Shown one piece after another: positions 1 to 7,314 of a DNA stretch of 64,000 nt (its first letter is position 1; each line of letters opens with the position of its first letter). Made by a program: the position numbers and the translations under genes. Below the pieces are notes generated by a model. It saw only the letters and a list, made by a program, of their open reading frames with translations. It was not told where the DNA came from and did no database searches. The stretch comes from F23-D06 sp045132055 (GTDB taxonomy: Bacteria > Bacteroidota > Bacteroidia > Bacteroidales > WCHB1-69). The DNA is taken from contig JBGURP010000055.1 of NCBI GenBank assembly GCA_045132055.1, positions 135,859 through 199,858 of the forward strand. Direction: 5' to 3'.

Positions 1-639
1 TTCCTCATCGATAATCCGGTATGAACGGCGGCAAGGTTGGTTGCAAGCTCCGCGGTTGGAGGAGAAATTGTAGTTGTCGAGGCTGAGGTAACATCTTCCC
101 GAAACGGCCATGCACAAGGCGCCGTGCACGAAAATCTCAATCTTCATCAACTCGCCTTTCGGGCCTGTAATATGCTGGTCTTTAATTGCTTGACAGATGT
201 CTGCAATCTGTCTCAGTGTACACTCGCGGCCCAGCACCACCACATCGGCAAACTGCGCGTAGTAGCGCACCGCCTCCACATTGGTGACGTTGCATTGGGT
301 GGAAAGATGGATTTCCAGCCCGATTTGTCTGGCATATTGTATCACGGCCATATCGGAGGCGATGATAGCCGTCACATTGCATCGTTTGGCGGCGTCCAGC
401 AGCTCATGCGCTTTCTCAATTTCATCGTTATATACGATGGTGTTGACGGTCAGGTAGGTTTTCACCTGATGCTCGTGGCAGATGTCCGTGATTTGCTGCA
501 GGTCTTCTAATGTGAAATTGGCTGCGGAGCGGGAGCGCATGTTCAACACACCCACGCCAAAATACACAGACCCCGCACCGGCCTGAATCGCCGCTGCAAG
601 AGACTCATACGAGCCAGCCGGAGACATTATTTCAACCAT
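1..639 (-). CDS. U32-family peptidase / tRNA hydroxylation protein, C-terminus cut by window edge
   Basis: Reading the minus strand from the ATG at 639 gives 213 codons open to base 1, so the 3' part lies outside the window. The product begins MVEIMSPAGSYESLAAAIQA and has the family signature EIFVHGALCMAVSGRCYLS around residues 170-190, including the paired cysteines. Members of this family (TrhP/YegQ, RlhA) hydroxylate tRNA or rRNA, and others are annotated as collagenase-like peptidases; which branch this belongs to cannot be read from the N-terminal part alone. The frame has no stop within the window, so the gene is easy to miss. It is followed on its upstream side by a simple repeat and the rluB gene on the same strand. 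Confidence 0.9.
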   Translation of the reverse strand, partial: MVEIMSPAGSYESLAAAIQAGAGSVYFGVGVLNMRSRSAANFTLEDLQQITDICHEHQVKTYLTVNTIVYNDEIEKAHELLDAAKRCNVTAIIASDMAVIQYARQIGLEIHLSTQCNVTNVEAVRYYAQFADVVVLGRECTLRQIADICQAIKDQHITGPKGELMKIEIFVHGALCMAVSGRCYLSLDNYNFSSNRGACNQPCRRSYRIIDEE

Positions 640-655
640 AATTGATAATTTGAAA

Positions 656-748
656 TTTGGAATGGGAAATGGGGAATGGGGAATTGGGAATTGGGAATTG
701 GGAATTTAGACTGGAGATTGTACCCTGTTTACTGTACCCTGATCCCTG
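656..748. repeat. Degenerate GGGAATTGGGAATT simple repeat
   Basis: Direct repeats of GGGAATGGGGAATTGGGAATT (rough period 7-8) fill 661-706, followed by related CCCTG/CCCTGAT steps up to and into the 3' end of rluB. The same sequence style recurs at 16.1, 16.6-16.8, 29.56, 38.2 and 48.85 kb, sometimes inside genes. Confidence 0.8.
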
Positions 749-749
749 A

Positions 750-1925
750 TTACTGTTCTCTATTCTCCTCTTTTTCCTTTTTCGATATCATTTTGAGGAA
801 AGCCACTTCTTTTTTGGTGAGGAAGCGCCACATGCCGCGGGGCAGGTCTTTTTTGGTGAGGCCGGCGAAGATTACGCGGTCGAGTTTCACCACATCGTAG
901 CCGAGAAAATCGAACATACGGCGGATGATGCGGTTTTTGCCGGAGTGGATGGTGATGCCAATCTCTTTCTTGGAGTCGGAACCTTCCACATACTGCACGT
1001 CGTCAGGGATGATGACGCCGTCGGAGAGTTCGAGGCCATTGCGGATGGCAGCCATGTCGATAGCGGCGAAGGGTTTGTCCACCTCCACCAGATAGGTCTT
1101 CTCAATCTGAGTGCTCGGGTGGGTCAGTTTCTTGGTAAGATCGCCGTCGTTGGTGAAGAGCAGCAGGCCGGTGGTGTCGCGGTCGAGGCGGCCCACAGGA
1201 TAGATGCGTTCCTTGCACGCGTCGCGCACGAGTTCCATCACGTTGGCACGGTCGTGCTCATCGTCGGTGGTGGTGATGTAGTCTTTGGGCTTGTTGAGGA
1301 GCACATAGACGGGTTTCTCGCGTTGGAGCACGCGGTCGCCGAAGCGCACCTCATCGGTGGGCAGCACTTTGTGGCCCATCTCGGTCACCACTTCGCCGTT
1401 CACGGTGATGGCTCCGGAGGCAATCAGCACGTCCGCATCGCGGCGCGAGCAGATACCGGCGTTGGCGATGTACTTGTTCAAGCGGATCGGGCCGTGCTGT
1501 TCCTCAAATTCGAGGGAGAGGATTTTCTGCGAGCGTGGCGTCTGCCGGCCCTCGCGTTTGCGCCGGGCCACAATCTCGGTCAGAATCTCCGACTCGGCCG
1601 TAACATTACGTTTGCGCGGACGGTCGTCCTCCTTGCGATCGCGGAAAGAGCGTCTCGGACGCTCGTCGTTATCGTCAAAACGGCGCTTTGGACGGTCATT
1701 GTCGTAGCCGGTTTTCTTGAAACTGCGTTTGCCACGGGAAAAGTTCTCCTCGCCATTGTCAAAATGACGTTTGGATTTATAAGGCTTGTCCTTGAACGAA
1801 CGTTTGGGTTTGGAACTGCCCGCTTCGTCGTTGTTGAAGCGGCGCTTTGGGCGACTCTCTGTGCGCGGCTTTCTCTCGAAAGTCTGGTCGTCCGAAAAAT
1901 CTTCGCTGTTGAATTTGCGTGCCAT
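750..1925 (-). CDS. rluB: Pseudouridine synthase RluB/RsuA family with long basic N-terminal extension
   Basis: Converts a uridine of 23S (or 16S) rRNA to pseudouridine. An S4 RNA-binding domain spans about residues 147-195 (IRLNKYIANAGICSRRDA). The catalytic domain follows, with the RsuA/RluB motif GRLDRDTTGLLLFTNDGDL, whose Asp248 is the expected nucleophile. Residues 1-145 are an unstructured extension made of Arg/Lys/Phe/Asp-rich blocks (KRRFDD, KRSFKK, RRSFRDRKE); such tails are common in Bacteroidota RluB homologues and probably add RNA affinity. The last codons (KEKEENREQ) run into the degenerate simple repeat at 700-765. The ATG at 1925 lies 25 bp downstream of a TATCTTTG -7 element. 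Confidence 0.93.
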   Translation of the reverse strand: MARKFNSEDFSDDQTFERKPRTESRPKRRFNNDEAGSSKPKRSFKDKPYKSKRHFDNGEENFSRGKRSFKKTGYDNDRPKRRFDDNDERPRRSFRDRKEDDRPRKRNVTAESEILTEIVARRKREGRQTPRSQKILSLEFEEQHGPIRLNKYIANAGICSRRDADVLIASGAITVNGEVVTEMGHKVLPTDEVRFGDRVLQREKPVYVLLNKPKDYITTTDDEHDRANVMELVRDACKERIYPVGRLDRDTTGLLLFTNDGDLTKKLTHPSTQIEKTYLVEVDKPFAAIDMAAIRNGLELSDGVIIPDDVQYVEGSDSKKEIGITIHSGKNRIIRRMFDFLGYDVVKLDRVIFAGLTKKDLPRGMWRFLTKKEVAFLKMISKKEKEENREQ

Positions 1926-1950
1926 TAAAGGTTTTTTCTAAAAATCGCTG

Positions 1951-1958
1951 CAAAGATA
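1951..1958 (-). promoter_or_regulatory. Bacteroidota -7 promoter element for rluB
   Basis: Minus-strand TATCTTTG matches the TAnnTTTG consensus of Bacteroidota primary-sigma promoters and lies 25 bp upstream of the rluB ATG. No Shine-Dalgarno sequence is visible. Confidence 0.65.
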
Positions 1959-2220
1959 TACAAAATATTGCACATTTTTCATGTAGGCCTGCCAGACCAC
2001 GGTAGCAAAGACACACATCCTCCGCACGCCTTTAGGTGTGCGACGGGGGCTCTGAAATTGCACATAACATAAACATCTGTCAAGGCATTCATCTTCTTGC
2101 TGTTGATGTAGATGGTTACCCTGCGGGTACTGCTCTTTGTCATATACTTGCAGTTTGGGCAAAATGGCCGAAATGTCCGGCACAGTCTGGGAATTCAATT
2201 ATGGATTTGAAAATCGGATG
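1959..2220. other. Intergenic stretch with no supported gene
   Basis: About 260 bp between rluB and the array partner gene. Open frames exist on both strands (for example a minus-strand frame containing VTIYINSKKMNALTDVY), but none has a plausible start, a signal or a recognisable family. It could hold the decayed end of an older gene. Confidence 0.4.
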
Positions 2221-2838
2221 TTATTCTCTATGGGGTAAACGGTTCGAAGATTTAAAATCCAAAAATATATCTTCAAATTTTGAATCTGGTCTTACAACTT
2301 TAAATTTGCTTTTTTGATATACATACCTCTGTATATCAAAAGTGATAAACAAAGGTATATCAGAAGAATGTGTATCAATATGACTAAACAAATCATCCAT
2401 ATATCGGACACTTGACACTTCTGATATCCATTCAAATTTTTTAGGTATCAAGATTGTGTTTTTTGTTCTTCGAAAGAACCTTTTAGTGGATTGATCCCCA
2501 AAGACGAAACAATCATAATTCGAAATCTTAAGGTATCCTACAAGATTTTGAGATTGAAATTCTGTTTCTGTAATCAAATAACAAGCCAATCCTTTGTTGA
2601 TACACCCGACGAATAGGAACTGACACCCATCAAATTTACAGACACTCAACAAAATGACATTTGACTTGTTTGTGCCTTTTGTGTTGAGGACCAAAGAATC
2701 TATGAGAGTCTTTACTTGTTTGTTTTTTAATATCAAAATTGGTGTTTGTTTTGGAACGGAATCATGAACTGCAGACGCGCTCAAAAACAAAAAACTAAAG
2801 AATATAAAAATAATAATTTTTGATACATGTTTTAACAT
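2221..2838 (-). CDS. Exported partner (putative immunity protein) of RHS cassette A
   Basis: About 205 residues starting at the ATG at 2838; a TTG two codons upstream is in frame but unlikely to be used. The N-terminus (MLKHVSK, then a hydrophobic run ending FLFLSASAVHD) is a clear type I signal peptide, so the mature protein should act outside the cytoplasm. I do not recognise the mature domain. It follows cassette A on the same strand after a 115-bp gap, the same toxin-then-small-exported-protein order seen in six other places in this locus. By analogy with polymorphic toxin systems it is inferred to neutralise the cassette A tail. The composition is AT-rich compared with rluB. Confidence 0.7.
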   Translation of the reverse strand: MLKHVSKIIIFIFFSFLFLSASAVHDSVPKQTPILILKNKQVKTLIDSLVLNTKGTNKSNVILLSVCKFDGCQFLFVGCINKGLACYLITETEFQSQNLVGYLKISNYDCFVFGDQSTKRFFRRTKNTILIPKKFEWISEVSSVRYMDDLFSHIDTHSSDIPLFITFDIQRYVYQKSKFKVVRPDSKFEDIFLDFKSSNRLPHRE

Positions 2839-2953
2839 TGTCAAATAAAATTAGGTAAAGATTGAAACGAGCAGGTAAAATGGAACTGTTGAGAGATTGA
2901 TGGTTATGATATTGAAAATAAAGATTGTAAACTTTTTCAGATGGTGTCAAATA

Positions 2954-3775
2954 TTAATTGTTATTAGTTCGTGCCGATTTCTTGCTTCCAAAATAATCGT
3001 AAAAAGTACCATTGGGAAAAGTTTTCTTCTCAAACATATAGTACTGTCTCTCTCCAGCCATATAAATACCTGTTGATACACTATTCTTGATGTGATTTTT
3101 TGCCGCATCACTATCTGCACGACTTATAAAATCTTTGCCTGTGTGTTTCAAATCATGACTATGATAGGATTCTTTTTCGTTAGTGACTCCAGGCATTCTC
3201 ACAAAAAGTTCCTCTCCTGCTGTCCCCACACGAACTTCCTTGTCAGAGGATGAAATTGCCCATTCCACAGATGTGTTCTCGGCAGCAAATTCAAAAAATG
3301 AATATCCAACATCTAAATTTGAAAAGTGCATATAGTTAGTTGTACAGGATTTCATAGAAGATTTCCCGTTTTCATCGAAAATCTCTTGTTCGAACGTATA
3401 AGAATCTTTTTTTTGATTAATACTATTTGCTGGAAACTTTCTACTTGTGGCCTCTCCTTCTGAAGTTGTTGCGTGAACTATATCTATATCGGTTCTGCCA
3501 TTTTCTCTTTTAGTTAAAGTTCCATCACGTGCTAAATCCCACTCGTCCTCCCCGTTAGGATCAACAACTTTTATAGGGTTATTACTGCAATAAACATAGT
3601 TTGATTGATGAGGATATTTCGAAGCCATCGGATCCACGCTCAGCCAAATGCTCAAATCGGAGTTGTAATACCTTGAACCAAAGTAGGAAAAGCCTGTTTC
3701 TTTGTCCTTTTCCTTTGCGGAGAAGGTGAAAGTCCGGGTAGGGGCAAAGGGGCTATATGCTCTGATGACGGGCAT
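2954..3775 (-). CDS. Orphan RHS-core cassette A with JAMM-like toxin tail
   Basis: About 273 residues from the ATG at 3775 (an in-frame TTG lies two codons upstream). A short leader (MPVIRAYSPFAPTRT) runs straight into the RHS-associated core starting FTFSAKEKDKETG and ending DPNGED at about residue 75; there are no YD repeats and no signal peptide. The ~195-residue tail contains SYHSHDLKHTGKDFISRADSD, a His-x-His ... Ser-x-x-Asp arrangement like JAMM/JAB metallopeptidases used as toxins in polymorphic systems. The HxH-to-Ser spacing is about 10 rather than 7, so the assignment is tentative. It could be a silent donor of tails for the full-length RHS gene or a free-standing small protein. It is followed by its exported partner. 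Confidence 0.75.
   Translation of the reverse strand: MPVIRAYSPFAPTRTFTFSAKEKDKETGFSYFGSRYYNSDLSIWLSVDPMASKYPHQSNYVYCSNNPIKVVDPNGEDEWDLARDGTLTKRENGRTDIDIVHATTSEGEATSRKFPANSINQKKDSYTFEQEIFDENGKSSMKSCTTNYMHFSNLDVGYSFFEFAAENTSVEWAISSSDKEVRVGTAGEELFVRMPGVTNEKESYHSHDLKHTGKDFISRADSDAAKNHIKNSVSTGIYMAGERQYYMFEKKTFPNGTFYDYFGSKKSARTNNN
3545..3730 (-). repeat. RHS core repeat, copy A
   Basis: About 185 bp encoding FTFSAKEKD through DPNGED, highly similar at DNA level to six further copies at 4978, 6605, 7876, 19517, 21134 and 22627. Homology starts abruptly at TTCACCTTCTCCGC. This is the most diverged copy (SVDPMASKYPHQSNYVYCSN). Confidence 0.9.
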
Positions 3776-3794
3776 GGGCAATTTTTTTTAAAGA

Positions 3795-4385
3795 TTATTT
3801 TTCACTACATTTGTAATGTTTGATAATTCTGTTGGCCTTGTGTTTTTTAACAGGTTTTTCAACCCGAATTGCAGAAGAAATACAATCATTTAAAGCAGCG
3901 GTGTCCCTTTCAGATGCATATGTATATCCCACATATAAATGTTCAAAACCACTGTTGCTTACTCCATATAAATGATCTGGCTTTTCCAAGTTATATATTA
4001 AACAATATTTCCAAAATGTAGAATCGTGTCCTCCGCATTCATATAAAACACCTGCACTTGGTATATTAATTCTTTCTCCCGATTGATATAAGTGCTGCGT
4101 TTTCAGTAAAAAGTTGTACAAAGTGTCATGTGATTTATATGGATATTCCTCACTAATGTAAAAAATAGCGTCATGATAGGTGGTGAACGTATAACAATCT
4201 GAATGTCCCCTTATTATGATTTTAATATTGCTGTTAAAAGGCAACTTTACCACATAGGCGGGGGAATCCTTTAATGGTTTGTATATAAATGCCTTACAAC
4301 CACGTACATGTGAGTATGTTTCGCAACCATTTAATACAGTCATCACACACAAACAAATCAGACCCAGTTTAGCGCTTTTTTTCAT
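3795..4385 (-). CDS. Lipoprotein partner (putative immunity protein) of cassette B
   Basis: Starts at the ATG at 4385, giving about 196 residues; upstream in-frame codons would bury the signal. MKKSAKLGLICLCVMTVLNGC is a lipoprotein signal peptide with lipobox LNGC, so the protein should be lipid-anchored in the envelope. The first 17 bp overlap the 3' end of cassette B, which indicates translational coupling. Mature region: unrecognised, tyrosine- and lysine-rich, with a basic end (KPVKKHKANRIIKHYKCSEK). A role as immunity protein against the cassette B metallopeptidase is inferred from order, coupling and export. Confidence 0.72.
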   Translation of the reverse strand: MKKSAKLGLICLCVMTVLNGCETYSHVRGCKAFIYKPLKDSPAYVVKLPFNSNIKIIIRGHSDCYTFTTYHDAIFYISEEYPYKSHDTLYNFLLKTQHLYQSGERINIPSAGVLYECGGHDSTFWKYCLIYNLEKPDHLYGVSNSGFEHLYVGYTYASERDTAALNDCISSAIRVEKPVKKHKANRIIKHYKCSEK

Positions 4386-5298
4386 AGGATTTGATATCAA
4401 AAGGTAAATATGGACTTGTACCATCTTCATTTAAAAGCGATGGCCATTCTCCTCCTTGAAAATGTCCATCGTTAGTAAACCCAGACCTATAATGAGTTCT
4501 ATATCCAAACCCTAATTCTTTTCGGACAATATTTTCCCTATAACAGGCGACCCATTCGTTTTTCCCTATTTTATCCTCGGGGTTGGGATCTCTCCCAACG
4601 GAAGTGAGATCTGTCCAATTATTATTGTCATCAAAAGCATGGGATAATTCATGAGCCAAATCACATGTTGGATTAAATTCTCCTAAAGGTGTTCCTTCAA
4701 CGGGCAGCCTTGTTCCATTAGAATTCCATGTGATAGTATTCGGGTCATTTTTCTCGTATCCACTCGCGCCAGCTTTTATTGTATATTTAGTGTCTGATTC
4801 TTGCAAATCAGAAATCATCCGGTTCCCCTCTGTGGTTTTATTTATCTTGTCCAATGAATTCTTCGCTTTGTTCACAAAGCGGTTCTGCTGTCGTTCATTA
4901 AGACTGCTACCTTTTAAATGAGTCAGCGTTCCGTCTTTTTCATACCTGTATTGTGATCCTTTCCATTCTATTATTATTTCTTCCCCATTCGGATCCACCA
5001 GCTTTATTGGGTTATTCGCGCAATACACATACGGACTCAAATTCGGATATTTGTCACTCATCGGGTCAACGCTCAACCAGATGCTCAAGTCGGAGTTGTA
5101 GTACCTTGAGTCAAAGTAAGAAAAGCCTGTCTCGGCATCCTTCTCTTTTGCGGAGAAGGTGAAACGGGAAGATATATTGTTAAGATATTGATTTGCAATA
5201 CTTTCAGTCACACAGGAAGACATACTCCAACATCTGCGATAGGAGTTTCCATTGCAGGCCATTTCTGGGTAATATGACACGAGTGAATCGGACTTCAT
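4369..5298 (-). CDS. Orphan RHS-core cassette B with zinc metallopeptidase tail (M91/NleD-like)
   Basis: 309 residues. The 45-residue leader starts MKSDSLVSYYPEMACN and has no signal peptide; the RHS core follows (FTFSAKEKDAETG to DPNGEE). The ~200-residue tail carries CDLAHELSHAFDD, an HExxH zinc-binding helix, and further on NEWVACYRENIVRKELGFG, where the Glu is a plausible third ligand. This layout (HExxH, then E..A..EN.iRkelG) resembles the M91 family of type III effector proteases such as NleD; that assignment is from memory and not searched. The start is supported by a TAACTTTG promoter element only 4 nt upstream of the ATG. Coupled to the lipoprotein gene that overlaps its 3' end. Confidence 0.8.
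   Translation of the reverse strand: MKSDSLVSYYPEMACNGNSYRRCWSMSSCVTESIANQYLNNISSRFTFSAKEKDAETGFSYFDSRYYNSDLSIWLSVDPMSDKYPNLSPYVYCANNPIKLVDPNGEEIIIEWKGSQYRYEKDGTLTHLKGSSLNERQQNRFVNKAKNSLDKINKTTEGNRMISDLQESDTKYTIKAGASGYEKNDPNTITWNSNGTRLPVEGTPLGEFNPTCDLAHELSHAFDDNNNWTDLTSVGRDPNPEDKIGKNEWVACYRENIVRKELGFGYRTHYRSGFTNDGHFQGGEWPSLLNEDGTSPYLPFDIKSYEKKR
4978..5163 (-). repeat. RHS core repeat, copy B
   Basis: About 185 bp encoding FTFSAKEKDAETGFSYFDSR through DPNGEE. Same boundary (TTCACCTTCTCCGC) as the other copies; one notable change is Asp for Gly in SYFDSRYY. Confidence 0.92.
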
Positions 5299-5302
5299 TC
5301 GG

Positions 5303-5310
5303 CAAAGTTA
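5303..5310 (-). promoter_or_regulatory. -7 element directly in front of cassette B start (leaderless type)
   Basis: Minus-strand TAACTTTG, 4 nt (CCGA) before the ATG at 5298. Identical element and spacing occur before cassette F (21023) and before the leader remnant (24042). With initiation a few nt after the box, the transcript would begin at or next to the start codon. Confidence 0.7.
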
Positions 5311-5359
5311 CGAAATATTCAAATACAGTTAATTATTTAACTGACAAGGGGGCATATCA

Positions 5360-5986
5360 TTATTTTTTTCGTGATTTGCATATTGACAAACAACCATTGT
5401 CTTCAGATGGCAATATCTGAACATCTATAAATTCATATAATTTTTTTTGAGTTGTGTTACTTGTCAAAATCGTTTCGTCGGTGATTTTTATCCATAAATA
5501 CATTTCAATAAATGGCATATAATCAACTATGGATTTCCCTATTTCAGTCTTACATTGCGCCTCCCAAAATTGTATTCTACTTTTTCTGTCCATACGTAAA
5601 AAAATCACATCATGTGCTGGATACCTAATACTATCCACATAAACTATTGTTGTTAATGGTGCTATCCGAAAAAACGATGGCAACCAACAGCAGTTTTTAG
5701 CATCAACACTATCATCGCCCAACACATAAGAATCATTTGTCAATGGGTGTAATGCATGTTTATAAGGTTCGTTGTAAATTTTCTGATATTCTCGAATACA
5801 GCACATCGCCGTAATACGCAGCATGCAAGGTTTGTCAATTGGCAGATATAGCGTGTCAGTTCTGTTAAAATCCCTGTTGGTATATATTTTTTCAATGCTA
5901 TTATATTTTCTGTTCTGAGAAAATATAATATTAACATTAGACAACAAAAATAATACTAAGAAAATTCTAATAACCATTGATTTCAT
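5360..5986 (-). CDS. Exported partner (putative immunity protein) of cassette C
   Basis: 208 residues with an N-terminal signal peptide (MKSMVIRIFLVLFLLSNVN, cleaved near IFSQN). The ATG at 5986 is 8 nt downstream of the cassette C stop codon on the same strand, so the two are probably co-translated. The mature part is an AT-rich, beta-strand-looking sequence with a CCIRE and an NCCW pair of cysteines; I do not recognise a family. Inferred to protect the cell envelope against the metallopeptidase-like tail of cassette C. Between this gene and cassette B lie 50 bp that hold the cassette B promoter. Confidence 0.7.
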   Translation of the reverse strand: MKSMVIRIFLVLFLLSNVNIIFSQNRKYNSIEKIYTNRDFNRTDTLYLPIDKPCMLRITAMCCIREYQKIYNEPYKHALHPLTNDSYVLGDDSVDAKNCCWLPSFFRIAPLTTIVYVDSIRYPAHDVIFLRMDRKSRIQFWEAQCKTEIGKSIVDYMPFIEMYLWIKITDETILTSNTTQKKLYEFIDVQILPSEDNGCLSICKSRKK

Positions 5987-5994
5987 AATAGCAT

Positions 5995-6873
5995 TTATTT
6001 GTAAAAAGACTTGATAAGAGATGGTGTGTGTGCTCCTTTATCAAACCCCTCATATAATCTCGTGGAATTGGCAATCGATTTGCTTTTAAAACCATCTCGT
6101 AGGGTATTGAATTTTTTAGTGAAATTAGTTTCATTAATACGGCGACATTGAAAATCAGCAAAAGCTTCACTATAGGGATCTCCTTCTTTGGTACCGCCTT
6201 TAGGCCCCAACACCAATCCGCCTCCAACTGTCAACATTGAAAAAAGATTAGCCTCCACCTCATTATGTATGGAAGCGCCTCCTTGTCCTTTCAATTCTTG
6301 ATAACCATGAAATAGTTCATGAGCCAGATAATCAGCATTATCTAATTGTCCATTCATATACATGGTTCCACCGTTGTTTCCATCTTTCTGAAATCGTCCA
6401 GTCCCATCATTTTTAAGGGATTCATTGGTAAATGTGAAAGTGGGTGAATCCTTCCCCGTCATTTCATCAATTACTGATTTACCGGCTTCTTTCCCATATA
6501 TTTTATCAAGATTGTTCCATGCTGCCTGAACATTCTTGTCTGTGCTGTTGCATTGTTGCCCAGGAGTGAAAGTGTGTTCTCCATCCTCGCCTTGTATTAC
6601 TATTGTTTCCCCATTCGGATCCACCAGCTTAATGGGGTTGTTGGCACAATAGGTATATGGCGACAAATTCGGATATTTGTCACTCATCGGATCGACGCTC
6701 AGCCAGATGGACAAATCGGAGCTGTAATACCTTGAACCAAAGTAAGAAAAGCCGGTTTCGGAGTCCTTTTCTTTTGCGGAGAAGGTGAAACTTGCTGAAA
6801 ACAAGGTTTTTATGGGGTAATATGTTGATACTGGGGTGTTCATACGCCGTGAAATTACAAAATAATTGAACAT
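5995..6873 (-). CDS. Orphan RHS-core cassette C with HExxH metallopeptidase tail
   Basis: Two starts are possible: the ATG at 6873 (292 residues) or the ATG at 6843 (282 residues, MNTPVSTYYPIKTLFSAS). The second resembles the YY-containing leaders of cassettes B and F. The RHS core (FTFSAKEKDSETG to DPNGET) is followed by a ~200-residue tail with DYLAHELFHGYQELKGQ (HExxH) and, about 12 residues later, HNEVEANLFSML with a candidate glutamate zinc ligand, a gluzincin-like arrangement. No signal peptide and no YD repeats. Followed after 8 nt by its exported partner. Confidence 0.78.
   Translation of the reverse strand: MFNYFVISRRMNTPVSTYYPIKTLFSASFTFSAKEKDSETGFSYFGSRYYSSDLSIWLSVDPMSDKYPNLSPYTYCANNPIKLVDPNGETIVIQGEDGEHTFTPGQQCNSTDKNVQAAWNNLDKIYGKEAGKSVIDEMTGKDSPTFTFTNESLKNDGTGRFQKDGNNGGTMYMNGQLDNADYLAHELFHGYQELKGQGGASIHNEVEANLFSMLTVGGGLVLGPKGGTKEGDPYSEAFADFQCRRINETNFTKKFNTLRDGFKSKSIANSTRLYEGFDKGAHTPSLIKSFYK
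6605..6789 (-). repeat. RHS core repeat, copy C
   Basis: About 185 bp encoding FTFSAKEKDSETG through DPNGET, in the same orientation as the full-length gene's copy at 7876. DNA identity to that copy is high across the block and stops just before TTCACC. Confidence 0.92.
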
Positions 6874-6962
6874 GGCACAAGTTCCTTGCTGTTGTGCGGC
6901 GTGGGAGGTTTAAATAATTGTAACAACCATAAGATATTGTCCATTTTTGAGAATGACTTCTA

Positions 6963-7313
6963 TCATAGAACATGTGGTGAAATATTTATTACAATATTTT
7001 TTCCCTGTATAATAGAATCGGGTGAATAATGAAGAATCAATTGAGAGGTATACCAATCTAAATAAAATGAAGTGTCTGTGGAGTTCTGGAATTTTTTAGA
7101 AATCATGTATGAATCCCCGTCTTGAAGGTCTATTTGAAAACTCCCTAACACATCTCCTTGGATAGTAACGTCTATCCCAGTAATATTCAAATCTTCATCA
7201 AAACATATCGTATCTGTCACTTCTGAACAAATAGTATCTATGAGAAATGACTGGGATGAATCATTCTCACAAGATGCTAATGCTAAAGAAGATATAAGCA
7301 AAACGATTGCCAT
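6963..7313 (-). CDS. Lipoprotein partner (putative immunity protein) of the full-length RHS toxin
   Basis: 116 residues when started at the ATG at 7313, which lies one base after the TAG stop of the RHS gene (TAGAATG). Longer in-frame starts would overlap the RHS gene and bury the signal. MAIVLLISSLALASC is a lipoprotein signal peptide with lipobox LASC, followed by acidic and serine residues (ENDSSQS). The mature part is small and beta-rich with no family that I recognise. Its tight coupling to the RHS stop codon is the strongest of all seven pairs and supports the role of immunity protein to the DUF6973-like tail. Confidence 0.75.
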   Translation of the reverse strand: MAIVLLISSLALASCENDSSQSFLIDTICSEVTDTICFDEDLNITGIDVTIQGDVLGSFQIDLQDGDSYMISKKFQNSTDTSFYLDWYTSQLILHYSPDSIIQGKNIVINISPHVL

Positions 7314-7314
7314 T

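Noticed and set aside
37..510. Plus-strand open frame of 157 codons at the left edge
   Set aside because: It is antisense to the U32 peptidase frame, which reads through to the window edge and carries the family signature.
945..1928. Long plus-strand frame opposite rluB
   Set aside because: His/Val-rich product without motifs; a mirror of the GC-skewed codons of rluB.
1938..2198. 86-codon minus-strand frame between rluB and the array
   Set aside because: Gln/Cys-rich, no signal, no family and no promoter at its start; not supported as a gene.
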